A program made the position numbers and the translations under genes. A stretch of 8,092 nt of DNA from NCBI GenBank assembly GCA_030695265.1, contig JAUYTA010001065.1, positions 1-8,092 on the forward strand. The letters run 5' to 3'. This DNA is from Bacteroidota bacterium (GTDB taxonomy: Bacteria; Bacteroidota; Bacteroidia; Bacteroidales; Prolixibacteraceae). Shown piece after piece: positions 1 through 6,028 of this stretch (positions within the stretch are counted from its first letter, which is position 1; the number at the start of each line of letters is the position of its first letter). The notes below the pieces were generated by a model. That model was not told the origin of the DNA and did no database searches. It saw only the letters and a program-made list of their open reading frames with translations.

Positions 1-2
1 TG

Positions 3-164
3 CGCGCCGTGGCTTCCACCGATGGAATGACTGCCGACTGGGTGCATCTTCCGTATGAATTTCTGGCCAAAATGTCGAACGAAATCATTAACAAAGTTCG
101 CGGTATCAACCGCATCGTTTACGATATCAGCTCAAAACCACCGGCAACTATTGAGTGGGAATAA
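3..164 (+). CDS. guaA: GMP synthase (glutamine-hydrolysing), C-terminal end, truncated by window start
   Basis: The open frame entering from the left edge ends at TAA 162-164 and encodes 53 residues. It contains the conserved GuaA C-terminal signature: R-A-V-x-S-x-D-G-M-T-A-D-W, then L-P-Y-E-F-L, then [16 protein letters not shown], ending T-I-E-W-E. This is the dimerisation domain of the enzyme that aminates XMP to GMP with glutamine and ATP in cytosolic purine synthesis. The terminal Ile-Glu-Trp-Glu is the usual end of the family, so the 3' end is intact; the amidotransferase and ATP pyrophosphatase domains lie outside the window. A strong hairpin terminator follows 27 bases after the stop. 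Identification is firm despite the short fragment. Confidence 0.95.
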   Translation, partial: RAVASTDGMTADWVHLPYEFLAKMSNEIINKVRGINRIVYDISSKPPATIEWE

Positions 165-190
165 AACAGTGGTCAGTCACAGTTTTCATT

Positions 191-223
191 AAAAAAAGGA
201 GGTTCGTTTGAGCCTCCTTTTTT
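191..223. terminator. Rho-independent terminator, probably bidirectional
   Basis: A run of A (191-197) leads into GGAGG, a short loop, and CCTCC followed by six T (218-223). The A-tract/T-tract symmetry gives a U-run on either strand, so the hairpin can end guaA (stop at 164) and also the convergent minus-strand NIPSNAP gene (stop at 231). Confidence 0.85.
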
Positions 224-230
224 CGTGCAA

Positions 231-1022
231 TTAAAAATCAGAATAATCGGTTGGGTGAAGCAATAGTATGACCGATTTGGAAACGGTGTTTTTATATTCC
301 GGAATGGCCGAAAGGGTTTTCCATTCCGGATGTGCGCGGAAAGCTGCCCAGCGGTCGGCATGGGTGGCTGCATCTGCAAAAGTGGTGAGGTACATCAGGT
401 TGGGCATTGTGCTACCCGAAACTACTTCAGCATAAAAAACTGCATTGAAATCGAGTTTTTTGAAAAGTTTAATCTCGCCGCCTTCGTTAAACATTTTTAC
501 TTTTTTCCTGAAAAGGTTTTCTGTCGGGCCTTCGTAACTCCTCAGTTCGTAAATTCTTTCCGAAGGAGCCGTTTTATGATTTGGGACAAAGAAGTTTGGC
601 GCATCAGAAAAAGCCTTCAGCAGAATTGACTCTTTGCGGATAAACGGTTTTTGATCAAACGGAGCGCCCAAAAAATCGATTCCTTTTAATTGGTATTCCT
701 GATCTTTTTCCAGTAAATCCTGCGTTTTTGCAAAATGGTCGAGCGACTTGAACGGAATCCAGACATAAACACGTTTCCCGGAAGTAGTGTCGCTTTCGAT
801 GGGTTTAAATACACCCACCTTTTGAATTCCTGCCTTGTGAAGTGCTGGCAAATAGGCGCTTTTCAGGAAATTCTCCACTTTTTGCTGCTGGACTTTCCCA
901 GTTAAGCGGAAAACCTGAATCTGGTAATAATCTCTTGATGCGGCAAGGCTTGAAAATGCAAGCGCCAGGGCGAAAAAGGTCATCAGGATAAATGATCGGC
1001 TGAATTTTGTTTGTTGGTTCAT
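231..1022 (-). CDS. Secreted NIPSNAP family protein (tandem ferredoxin-like domains)
   Basis: The product has 263 residues. Residues 1-28 form a signal peptide: a basic N-region, a hydrophobic stretch F-I-L-M-T-F-F-A-L-A-L-A-F, and small residues at about 25-29, so export is expected. Residues about 156-258 match a NIPSNAP domain: it opens R-I-Y-E-L-R-S-Y, has F-x-A-V-F-Y-A-E-V-V and L-M-Y-L-T-T-F-A-D in the middle, then A-F-R-A-H-P-E-W-K. The first half (about 30-140) has a similar pattern (Y-Y-Q-I-Q-V-F, V-Y-V-W-I-P-F-K-S-L) and looks like a diverged second copy, giving a tandem dimeric alpha/beta-barrel arrangement. The biochemical role of bacterial NIPSNAP proteins is not established and I assign none. 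The ATG at 1022 is chosen because it puts the signal peptide at the N-terminus; no Shine-Dalgarno sequence is visible. It converges on guaA and shares its terminator. Confidence 0.85.
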   Translation of the reverse strand: MNQQTKFSRSFILMTFFALALAFSSLAASRDYYQIQVFRLTGKVQQQKVENFLKSAYLPALHKAGIQKVGVFKPIESDTTSGKRVYVWIPFKSLDHFAKTQDLLEKDQEYQLKGIDFLGAPFDQKPFIRKESILLKAFSDAPNFFVPNHKTAPSERIYELRSYEGPTENLFRKKVKMFNEGGEIKLFKKLDFNAVFYAEVVSGSTMPNLMYLTTFADAATHADRWAAFRAHPEWKTLSAIPEYKNTVSKSVILLLHPTDYSDF

Positions 1023-1087
1023 TTGGTATCTTATTACTTGTTGAAACTGTTTTTATTCTAAATACGGCTATGGTGTGGAGGTTGTTC

Positions 1088-1122
1088 CTTCGGTCTTCCG
1101 TCTTCTGTCTCCGGTCAATTTC
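1088..1122. repeat. Degenerate heptanucleotide tandem array 1 (consensus CTTCNGT)
   Basis: Four consecutive 7-base units start at 1088, 1095, 1102 and 1109 (for example CTTCGGT, CTTCCGT) with a decayed unit at 1116. Adjacent units differ at one or two positions but the period is exact. The array fills the gap between two minus-strand genes and ends at the stop codon of the upstream one (1123-1125). Confidence 0.7.
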
Positions 1123-1923
1123 TCATTTCTGATTCACTGGCAAAGTTACTTCATTAATATACCAGTAACCCCATTGATGCAGAAAATTCATTTTTCCCGG
1201 ACCTGAAAAGTTTTCTGTTTGGTTGCTGCCCTCTATCACTCCGGAAAAACGGATGTCGAATTGCACTTCTGCGTTTGATTCATCAAACTGAATGTCAGTA
1301 ATTTCAAGATTGTTGAGCGTGAAAGATTTGAACGCCTGCCGGAAGTTCTCAAACCACTTGTTCGATTCTGCCTCCTTGGTTAGGTTGTTGGCATAGTAGT
1401 CAGACTCATGATCCAGAAACGAATCAAAAAAATCGGTACAGCCGTTTGTCAGGTCGTATTCATGGTTCGGATGGAATTCTTCATAAGTAAAATGGCTGAT
1501 CCACCCTTCCATTTTTATATTGTCAGTTTCAGTCAAAAACAGTTCTTCGGTGATAAACCGGTATAATTCGCGGTCGTCAACTTCGCAAAGCGTATCCAGA
1601 TGGATTTGATACTCATTTAGCAGTTGCATCATTTGTTCCAACGCCGAACTGATTTCAGAATCAGGAATGTCTTCGCTTTTTTTGAAGTCCGGTTTGCCGA
1701 TAAAATCGTAAATCATTACACGCTCCGAATCATGGAATGCCTTTTCGAAATTTAAAACATTGTCCAGAAACTGGCTTTCCACATCAGGTGGCAAATCAGG
1801 ATTTGTTGATTCGATGGGGAAATCAGCTCCATATTCGAGCCTTAGTTTCATCCGTTTAATCTCATTTTCCTGCTTCAAACGTTCGAGTTCGTCTTCAAAT
1901 TCTTCGGGTTCGTGGTCTTTCAT
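1123..1923 (-). CDS. Conserved-looking acidic protein of unknown function
   Basis: The product has 266 residues and I do not recognise the family with certainty. There is no signal peptide or membrane segment, so it is probably cytosolic. Residues 1-30 are highly charged and predicted helical (repeated E-E, E-R-L-K, K-R-M-K-L), with coiled-coil character. The middle (about 50-180) is rich in Asp, Glu and aromatic residues. The last 80 residues alternate hydrophobic positions (L-E-I-T-D-I-Q-F, V-Q-F-D-I-R-F-S-G) and end in W-G-Y-W-Y-I-N-E-V, which resembles the C-terminal beta-strands of NTF2/SnoaL-like folds; this is only a fold guess. Codon use looks normal and the ORF is intact, so I consider it a real gene. 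A TAnnTTTG-type promoter lies about 50 bases upstream. It may be cotranscribed with the NIPSNAP gene 100 bases downstream. Confidence 0.75.
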   Translation of the reverse strand: MKDHEPEEFEDELERLKQENEIKRMKLRLEYGADFPIESTNPDLPPDVESQFLDNVLNFEKAFHDSERVMIYDFIGKPDFKKSEDIPDSEISSALEQMMQLLNEYQIHLDTLCEVDDRELYRFITEELFLTETDNIKMEGWISHFTYEEFHPNHEYDLTNGCTDFFDSFLDHESDYYANNLTKEAESNKWFENFRQAFKSFTLNNLEITDIQFDESNAEVQFDIRFSGVIEGSNQTENFSGPGKMNFLHQWGYWYINEVTLPVNQK

Positions 1924-1975
1924 ATCTGATGGGTTTTAAGGAAATTACAGGCGATTTCAGTTTCTTTTATTTTTC

Positions 1976-1983
1976 CAAATATA
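1976..1983 (-). promoter_or_regulatory. Candidate Bacteroidota -7 element for the 1123-1923 gene
   Basis: On the minus strand these bases read TATATTTG, an exact match to TAnnTTTG. The site lies 52 bases upstream of the ATG at 1923, a plausible leader length. The -33 region is T-rich but has no clear TTTG, so support is moderate. Confidence 0.4.
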
Positions 1984-2071
1984 TGAAAATCTACTTAACT
2001 CGTGATTGACTGAGAAAAACAGATTCCTTTTTCAAATAATAAATGCACCCCGACAATATGAGTAAGAATGT

Positions 2072-2209
2072 TCAGGGGCGTGTTGCTGTTGTTTTCGATT
2101 TGATAACTGAATTTGCCTGGCATAACTCTGATTGTTCTGGAATGTATTCCTGGGAGAAACCCTGAAAACGTAAAAATATTCCAATCAGAATAGTTGTCAA
2201 TCGTTTCAT
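2072..2209 (-). CDS. Small ORF with signal-peptide-like N-terminus, 45 residues, doubtful
   Basis: From ATG 2209 the frame encodes 45 residues. The first 20 look like a typical Bacteroidota signal peptide: M-K-R-L, then T-T-I-L-I-G-I-F-L, then F-Q-G-F-S-Q. About 25 polar residues follow before TGA (2072-2074). No family is recognised. The same DNA is also open in another minus-strand frame from 2210 down to TAA 1995-1997, whose translation looks protein-like (V-M-P-G-K-F-S-Y-Q-I-E-N-N-S); its first ATG is at 2123. Both cannot easily be real full-length genes, so either this is a secreted-protein start that has frameshifted, or one frame is chance. Confidence 0.3.
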   Translation of the reverse strand: MKRLTTILIGIFLRFQGFSQEYIPEQSELCQANSVIKSKTTATRP

Positions 2210-2226
2210 GATTTTATAATTTGCTA

Positions 2227-2448
2227 CTAACCTTGTTTACTGAAATAAGTATTCAAATCCTTAACAATCAACTTAATTACGTTTTTGAAATTGAACGAAG
2301 CAGCTTCCACCATACTGATCGCATAATCTTGTTGCAATATATTTGTATTGGTGTATCGCTTGTTGATTTGTTCGGTAAACCTTTCTGAATTGAATGAATT
2401 GCTGTGTACGACCTGATTGTTCTTTTTTAATTTATAGGAAACCATCAA
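2227..2448 (-). CDS. Orphan open frame, possibly the 3' part of a frameshifted secreted protein
   Basis: The frame gives 73 residues from TTG 2448 (or 72 from ATG 2445) to TAG 2227-2229. The sequence is basic and polar with a helical C-terminal part (M-V-E-A-A-S-F-N-F-K-N-V-I-K-L-I-V) and matches no family I know. The same frame is open upstream to 2547 with no ATG, GTG or TTG; that extension contains I-L-L-F-C-A-V-C-L-Y-G-Y, which resembles the hydrophobic core of a signal peptide. An ATG at 2560 in another frame encodes M-M-K-L-K-Q-K and then stops after ten residues. A single-base indel could join the two into a normal secreted protein of about 110 residues. I regard this as a probable broken gene, with low certainty. 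Confidence 0.35.
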   Translation of the reverse strand: MMVSYKLKKNNQVVHSNSFNSERFTEQINKRYTNTNILQQDYAISMVEAASFNFKNVIKLIVKDLNTYFSKQG

Positions 2449-2573
2449 ATTTGAAATTGCCAGGCCTGCCTTGTCTGAATAGGAATAGCCATATAAACAT
2501 ACAGCGCAAAATAAAAGAATCCGCTGCTTAAATAAGGTCCTTCTGTTTTAATTTCATCATCTCATGGCTCGTT

Positions 2574-2810
2574 TCATCCTTTATAAAATTTATCGTTCTT
2601 CCATTTGGCCGGATTATTTATGATGTAATTCGAAATGTTTTGATACGATCGTTCATTACGAATAATGTGTTCCCAATAATCGCGTTGCCATAATTTTTTG
2701 TAAAACCGTTGCCATCCCAATGTTTTCACCCCACGTATGTATTCGTTTGTTATCGTGTAAACATCATCAAATGTAAAATACTTTTCTGATCTATCACTTA
2801 TATTAAACAT
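2574..2810 (-). pseudogene. RAYT / Y1 (IS200-like) transposase, C-terminal remnant
   Basis: The frame encodes 78 residues. From about residue 20 on it matches the C-terminal part of Bacteroidota REP-associated tyrosine transposases: T-N-E-Y-I-R-G-V-K, then K-L-W-Q-R-D-Y-W-E-H-I-I-R-N-E, then I-S-N-Y-I-I-N-N-P-A-K-W, ending D-K-F-Y-K-G. Full-length relatives are usually about 170-250 residues and carry the catalytic His-hydrophobic-His metal site in the N-terminal half. That half is absent: the same minus-strand frame meets a stop eight codons before the ATG at 2810, and I saw no HUH-like sequence in the other upstream frames I read. Residues 1-19 do not look like the expected transposase sequence. 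It is therefore a non-autonomous remnant, unless the fragment has been kept for DNA binding. Confidence 0.65.
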
Positions 2811-2927
2811 GTTTATTTTAATTCTTTTTTATATTGCCATTACTTCCTTTGGCCTGTAACTTTTCGCATCAAATTCGCACTTATGAACACTAAACCTACA
2901 CGAATGTTAACTTATATTAAGACTGTT

Positions 2928-2961
2928 TTTGCCATTTGCCGGTTTTTATAAACTATTTTTG
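2928..2961 (+). promoter_or_regulatory. Candidate promoter of the S41 protease gene
   Basis: TATTTTTG at 2954-2961 is an exact match to the Bacteroidota -7 consensus TAnnTTTG. TTTG at 2928-2931 can serve as the -33 element with a 22-base spacer; a second TTTG at 2935-2938 would leave only 15 bases. Transcription would start near 2968, giving a leader of about 70 bases before the ATG at 3040. Confidence 0.45.
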
Positions 2962-3039
2962 CGCAATCAATAAATTTCCCGGATTGGACTTTTGCATGAT
3001 ATTTGAAGAAATGTCCATCCGATTATAAAAAATACAATT

Positions 3040-4653
3040 ATGAATTTCAAATACAGAAATACAGGTTTTTCAATTTTACTGGGGTTGGCGCTATTTGCAG
3101 GAGGAATTGAATTGAAAGCCCAGGATGTTCAAAACAGTACCATGAAATACGGACGTTTACTGCGGTTAATCGACAGCTACTATGTTGATACCACCAATGT
3201 GGATGATTTAACCGAAAAGGCCATCGTTGAGGTACTTCGTGGTCTTGATCCTCATTCTGTTTACATATCGAAAGCTGAGGTTGAAAAAATGAATGAACCG
3301 CTTCAGGGAAACTTCGAAGGAGTTGGTATTTCGTTCAACGTTTACCGCGATACATTAATGGTGGTAACTACCGTTCCGGGTGGTCCTTCCGAAAAAGTTG
3401 GTATCAGGGCAGGCGACCGGATTGTGGCAGTCGATTCGAAAAATATAGCCAGTGTTGGCCTTAAAAATGCCGACGTATATGATTATCTGCGCGGTAAAAA
3501 AGGCACCAAGGTTGAATTGAAAGTGAAACGCAAGGGCGAAGAAAATTTACTCGATTTTCTGGTTATCCGCGATAAAATCCCGATCAACAGTCTCGATGCG
3601 TCCTACATGATCAACGAAAATACAGGTTACATCAAGCTGAACAAATTTTCGGCAACTACTACCAGCGAATTTATGGAGGCAATTCAAGCCTTAAAAGCCG
3701 GTGCAAAGTTGAACAATTTAGTGCTCGATTTGCGCGGCAATGGTGGCGGATACCTCACAGCAGCTACCGAATTGGCCGATCAGTTTCTTACTGCCTACAA
3801 ACTGATTGTTTACACCCAGGGAAAAAATACCCAAAAGAAAGAATACACGGCAACTGCACTTGGCGAACTGGAGCAGGGCAAGCTGATTGTGCTGATTGAT
3901 GAAGGTTCTGCTTCGGCAAGCGAAATTGTAGCCGGAGCTGTTCAGGATTGGGACCGCGGCGTGCTGATCGGACGGCGTTCGTTTGGCAAAGGTTTGGTAC
4001 AACAGCCTTTCCCGCTCACCGACGGTTCAATGATTCGTTTAACTACCGCTCATTATTATACTCCGAGTGGCCGGAACATTCAGAAACCATATGAAGAAGG
4101 CGCTGAAGAATACCAGAAAGATTACCTGAGACGAATCGAGCATGGTGAGTTGTTCACGAAAGACAGCATTGTGCAGAACGAAGCGCTGATGTTTTCGACC
4201 AAGGTCAGCAAACGCAATGTTTACGGAGGTGGTGGTGTGATGCCCGATTTGTTTATCCCGCTCGATACTTCGAAATATTACGCTTATTACAACAATTTGC
4301 TTCGCAAGAATGTGGTCTATACCGGGGTTCTCGATATCATGGACGAAAGACGCAATGACTTCAAACAAAAGTATTCCGATTTCAAAACATACGTCGATAA
4401 GTTTGAAGTAACCGACGAAATGGTCAACAAAATTATGGATGCCGGAGAAAAGGAAGGGGTTAAAAAAGAGGAAAAGAGTGTTGAATTTGCCCGTCCGCTG
4501 ATGAAACGCCAAATGAAAGGTCTGATAGCCCAAAACCTTTTCTCGACGAGTCATTATTTTCAAATCATGAATGCCGAAGACGAAACAATCAAAAAAGCGG
4601 TTGAAGTCCTCGCCCAAAGAGGGGCTTACGAGAAAATTCTGAGCGGGAAGTAG
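3040..4653 (+). CDS. S41 family C-terminal processing peptidase (CtpA/Prc-like)
   Basis: The product has 537 residues. Residues 1-27 form a signal peptide (hydrophobic core I-L-L-G-L-A-L-F-A, cleavage near L-K-A), placing it in the periplasm. A PDZ domain spans about 84-168 (F-E-G-V-G-I-S-F and A-G-D-R-I-V-A-V). The tail-specific protease core follows with L-D-L-R-G-N-G-G-G at 229-237 and G-S-A-S-A-S-E at 289-295. By spacing to E. coli Prc (Ser430, Asp441, Lys455) the catalytic residues are Ser292 and Lys317 (in F-G-K-G), with Asp303 in the third position, so the enzyme should be active. The family cleaves exported substrates at their C-termini. A charged helical extension of about 170 residues follows the core, as is common in Bacteroidota homologues. 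The ATG at 3040 is chosen because it places the signal peptide correctly; no Shine-Dalgarno sequence is seen. The specific substrate is unknown. Confidence 0.92.
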   Translation: MNFKYRNTGFSILLGLALFAGGIELKAQDVQNSTMKYGRLLRLIDSYYVDTTNVDDLTEKAIVEVLRGLDPHSVYISKAEVEKMNEPLQGNFEGVGISFNVYRDTLMVVTTVPGGPSEKVGIRAGDRIVAVDSKNIASVGLKNADVYDYLRGKKGTKVELKVKRKGEENLLDFLVIRDKIPINSLDASYMINENTGYIKLNKFSATTTSEFMEAIQALKAGAKLNNLVLDLRGNGGGYLTAATELADQFLTAYKLIVYTQGKNTQKKEYTATALGELEQGKLIVLIDEGSASASEIVAGAVQDWDRGVLIGRRSFGKGLVQQPFPLTDGSMIRLTTAHYYTPSGRNIQKPYEEGAEEYQKDYLRRIEHGELFTKDSIVQNEALMFSTKVSKRNVYGGGGVMPDLFIPLDTSKYYAYYNNLLRKNVVYTGVLDIMDERRNDFKQKYSDFKTYVDKFEVTDEMVNKIMDAGEKEGVKKEEKSVEFARPLMKRQMKGLIAQNLFSTSHYFQIMNAEDETIKKAVEVLAQRGAYEKILSGK

Positions 4654-4682
4654 TTGGCAAAAATCATAATTGTCAGTGAAAA

Positions 4683-4780
4683 GGTCATTGGTGGTCATTT
4701 TCTTCGCTTTATTCATTGTAAAGTTTGCAACTAATAATTTAAGTGACAATTTAATGACCATTTAATGACCACCGAATGAC
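4683..4780. repeat. Imperfect inverted repeat between the protease gene and pnuC
   Basis: The left arm at 4684-4700 (GTCATTGGTGGTCATTT) pairs with the right arm at 4763-4780 over 16-17 bases with one bulged base. The arms are separated by about 62 bases. The right side also contains direct repeats of AATGACC at 4753, 4764 and (as AATGAC) 4775, an 11-base spacing, and GGTCATT occurs twice in the left arm. A further 8-base inverted match links 4668-4675 (AATTGTCA) with 4744-4751. The element could be an operator, an RNA structure or a decayed repeat; there is no terminal T-run to make it a standard terminator. Confidence 0.6.
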
Positions 4781-4781
4781 T

Positions 4782-4816
4782 ACTTTAAACTTTTAACCTG
4801 AAACTTTAAACTGTTT
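4782..4816. repeat. Degenerate heptanucleotide tandem array 2 (ACTTTAA/ACCTGAA type)
   Basis: Five units start at 4782, 4789, 4796, 4803 and 4810 with exact 7-base spacing; two are ACTTTAA and one is ACCTGAA. The array ends 10 bases before the pnuC start codon, so it would lie in the leader or core promoter of that gene. Confidence 0.7.
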
Positions 4817-4826
4817 TCAACGCTTT

Positions 4827-5435
4827 ATGGAACTAACAATCAAATGGCTTTCAGGAAATTACATTGAAGTACTGGGAGCCATTTTAGGTATTGCCTATAT
4901 ATTTTTCTCAATACGCCAGAACATTTTGACATGGCCGGTTGGTTTGCTCACTTCCGCACTTTATGTATCGGTATTTTTTTCAACGAAACTTTATGCCGAC
5001 ATGGGATTGCAAATGTACTATGTCGTTATCAGTATTTATGGCTGGTACGAATGGATATGGGGGAATTCTACCTCAAAATCGGAACCTTTAAAGGTTAGCC
5101 GCCTGAACATTCGTCTGGGCGTTTTACTTGCAGCAATCAGTTTCATTCTATTTTTCCTGATGTGGTTTATTCTGGATAATTACACCGATTCGAATGTTCC
5201 GGTTGCCGATTCGCTGGCAACTTCGCTCAGCATTGTTGCAACCTGGATGCTTGCCCGAAAAATTCTGGAACATTGGTTGGTATGGATTTTTGTGGATGCA
5301 TTCTCCATCGGGCTGTTTTGGTACAAGGAGCTTTATCCTACCGTCATCCTGTTTGCCGTTTACACCATCATGGCAGTTATCGGTTACATTGAATGGAAGA
5401 AAGAGATTGTTATAAAACATGAACTCACTCAGTAA
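4827..5435 (+). CDS. pnuC: Nicotinamide riboside transporter PnuC
   Basis: The product is a 202-residue inner-membrane protein with about seven hydrophobic segments (roughly 13-29, 34-51, 58-78, 95-116, 127-145, 150-166, 170-188). Family hallmarks are W-P-V-G-L-L-T-S-A-L-Y at 36-46, L-Y-A-D-M-G-L-Q at 55-62, the aromatic Y-G-W-Y-E-W motif at 71-76, and H-W-L-V-W-I-F-V-D-A at 149-158. PnuC proteins carry nicotinamide riboside by facilitated diffusion, with uptake driven by intracellular phosphorylation. The related PnuT proteins carry thiamine, but the overlapping NadR-type kinase argues for nicotinamide riboside. The last 17 bases overlap that kinase gene, indicating translational coupling. 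I saw no TPP riboswitch. An inverted repeat and a heptad array sit directly upstream and could influence expression. Confidence 0.92.
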   Translation: MELTIKWLSGNYIEVLGAILGIAYIFFSIRQNILTWPVGLLTSALYVSVFFSTKLYADMGLQMYYVVISIYGWYEWIWGNSTSKSEPLKVSRLNIRLGVLLAAISFILFFLMWFILDNYTDSNVPVADSLATSLSIVATWMLARKILEHWLVWIFVDAFSIGLFWYKELYPTVILFAVYTIMAVIGYIEWKKEIVIKHELTQ

Positions 5436-5958
5436 ACAAATACGAATAGCCATTACCGGCCCCGAATCGACGGGTAAAACAACATTGGCAATGCAACTGG
5501 CCGAATTATACAATGGCCGCTACATTCCCGAATTTGCCCGTGAATATGTGGAAAAACTTCCCCATCACTATACCTTCGGCGATGTTGAAGCAATTGCAAA
5601 TAACCAGCTTGATCAGTACCAGTCAACAAAATCAGGTTCAGAACAAATGTGTTTTTTCGATACCTGGCTTATTATCACCAAAGTCTGGTTCAACTGGGTT
5701 TTCGGTCGGACGCCGGAGTGGTTGGAAGATAAGATTCGCGAATGTCCGATAGATTTGTACTTGTTGTGCCGGCCCGATTTGCCATGGGAGGCTGATGCTG
5801 TTCGCGAAAATGGAGGTGAAAACCGACTGAAATTGTTCGACCAATACCGGAACGAACTGAACCTTTATGGTTTTAAATACGTTGAAATCGGCGGGAGTGG
5901 GGAAGCCCGCCTGCAATCAGCAATTGATGCGATCAATAATAATTGTTTGTCGTTGTGA
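5419..5958 (+). CDS. nadR: NadR-type ribosylnicotinamide kinase (single-domain)
   Basis: The product has 179 residues. The P-loop G-P-E-S-T-G-K-T is at 14-21, followed by P-E-F-A-R-E-Y at 37-43, a family signature; the Walker-B-like F-F-D-T-W is at 79-83, and the lid segment R-P-D-L-P-W-E-A-D-A-V-R is at 118-129. These match the C-terminal kinase domain of NadR, which phosphorylates nicotinamide riboside to NMN with ATP. The N-terminal DNA-binding domain and the NMN adenylyltransferase domain of enterobacterial NadR are absent, so it should not act as a repressor, and NMN must be converted to NAD by an enzyme encoded elsewhere. The start at 5419 lies inside pnuC (17-base overlap) and puts the P-loop at the usual distance from the N-terminus. 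Together the two genes form a salvage uptake unit. Confidence 0.9.
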   Translation: MNSLSKQIRIAITGPESTGKTTLAMQLAELYNGRYIPEFAREYVEKLPHHYTFGDVEAIANNQLDQYQSTKSGSEQMCFFDTWLIITKVWFNWVFGRTPEWLEDKIRECPIDLYLLCRPDLPWEADAVRENGGENRLKLFDQYRNELNLYGFKYVEIGGSGEARLQSAIDAINNNCLSL

Positions 5959-5981
5959 AACTTTCAGTCTTTTAGTTTGAT

Positions 5982-6006
5982 ATCACCTTCAAAAGTGTGA
6001 TTTTTG
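5982..6006 (+). terminator. Weak candidate terminator after the nadR kinase
   Basis: ATCACCTT (5982-5989) pairs with AAG-T-GTGAT (5993-6001, one bulged T at 5996) around a three-base CAA loop, followed by a run of T. The stem is short and AT-rich, so termination would be partial at best. It separates nadR from the serine acetyltransferase gene. Confidence 0.35.
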
Positions 6007-6028
6007 TCATTAATTAAAATTTGTACCA

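Larger units (their letters stand above)
1924..3039. other. Gene-poor, AT-rich degraded stretch with ORF fragments
   Basis: About 1.1 kb separates two well-formed genes and contains no complete recognisable gene. All plausible coding traces are on the minus strand: a transposase C-terminal fragment (2574-2810), an orphan frame (2227-2448, open without a start to 2547), and two overlapping short frames (2072-2209 and 1995-2210). By eye the GC content is lower than in the flanking genes. The right end (about 2811-3039) holds the promoter and leader of the S41 protease. I read the region as a site of past insertion and decay. Confidence 0.6.

Noticed and set aside
330..629. Plus-strand frame of 99 codons within the NIPSNAP region
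   Set aside because: It is antisense to a gene with a signal peptide and a recognisable domain, and its translation has no protein-like pattern.
4039..4761. Long minus-strand open frame (240 codons) opposite the 3' part of the S41 protease gene
   Set aside because: It mostly mirrors the protease coding strand, its product matches no family pattern I know, and the protease frame has clear domains and catalytic motifs. The openness follows from codon bias on the opposite strand.
4654..4826. TPP or NAD-type riboswitch before pnuC
   Set aside because: I could not find the conserved TPP core (CTGAGA and the pairing ACC-TGA elements) or a recognisable NAD-II fold; only the inverted repeat and heptad array are visible.
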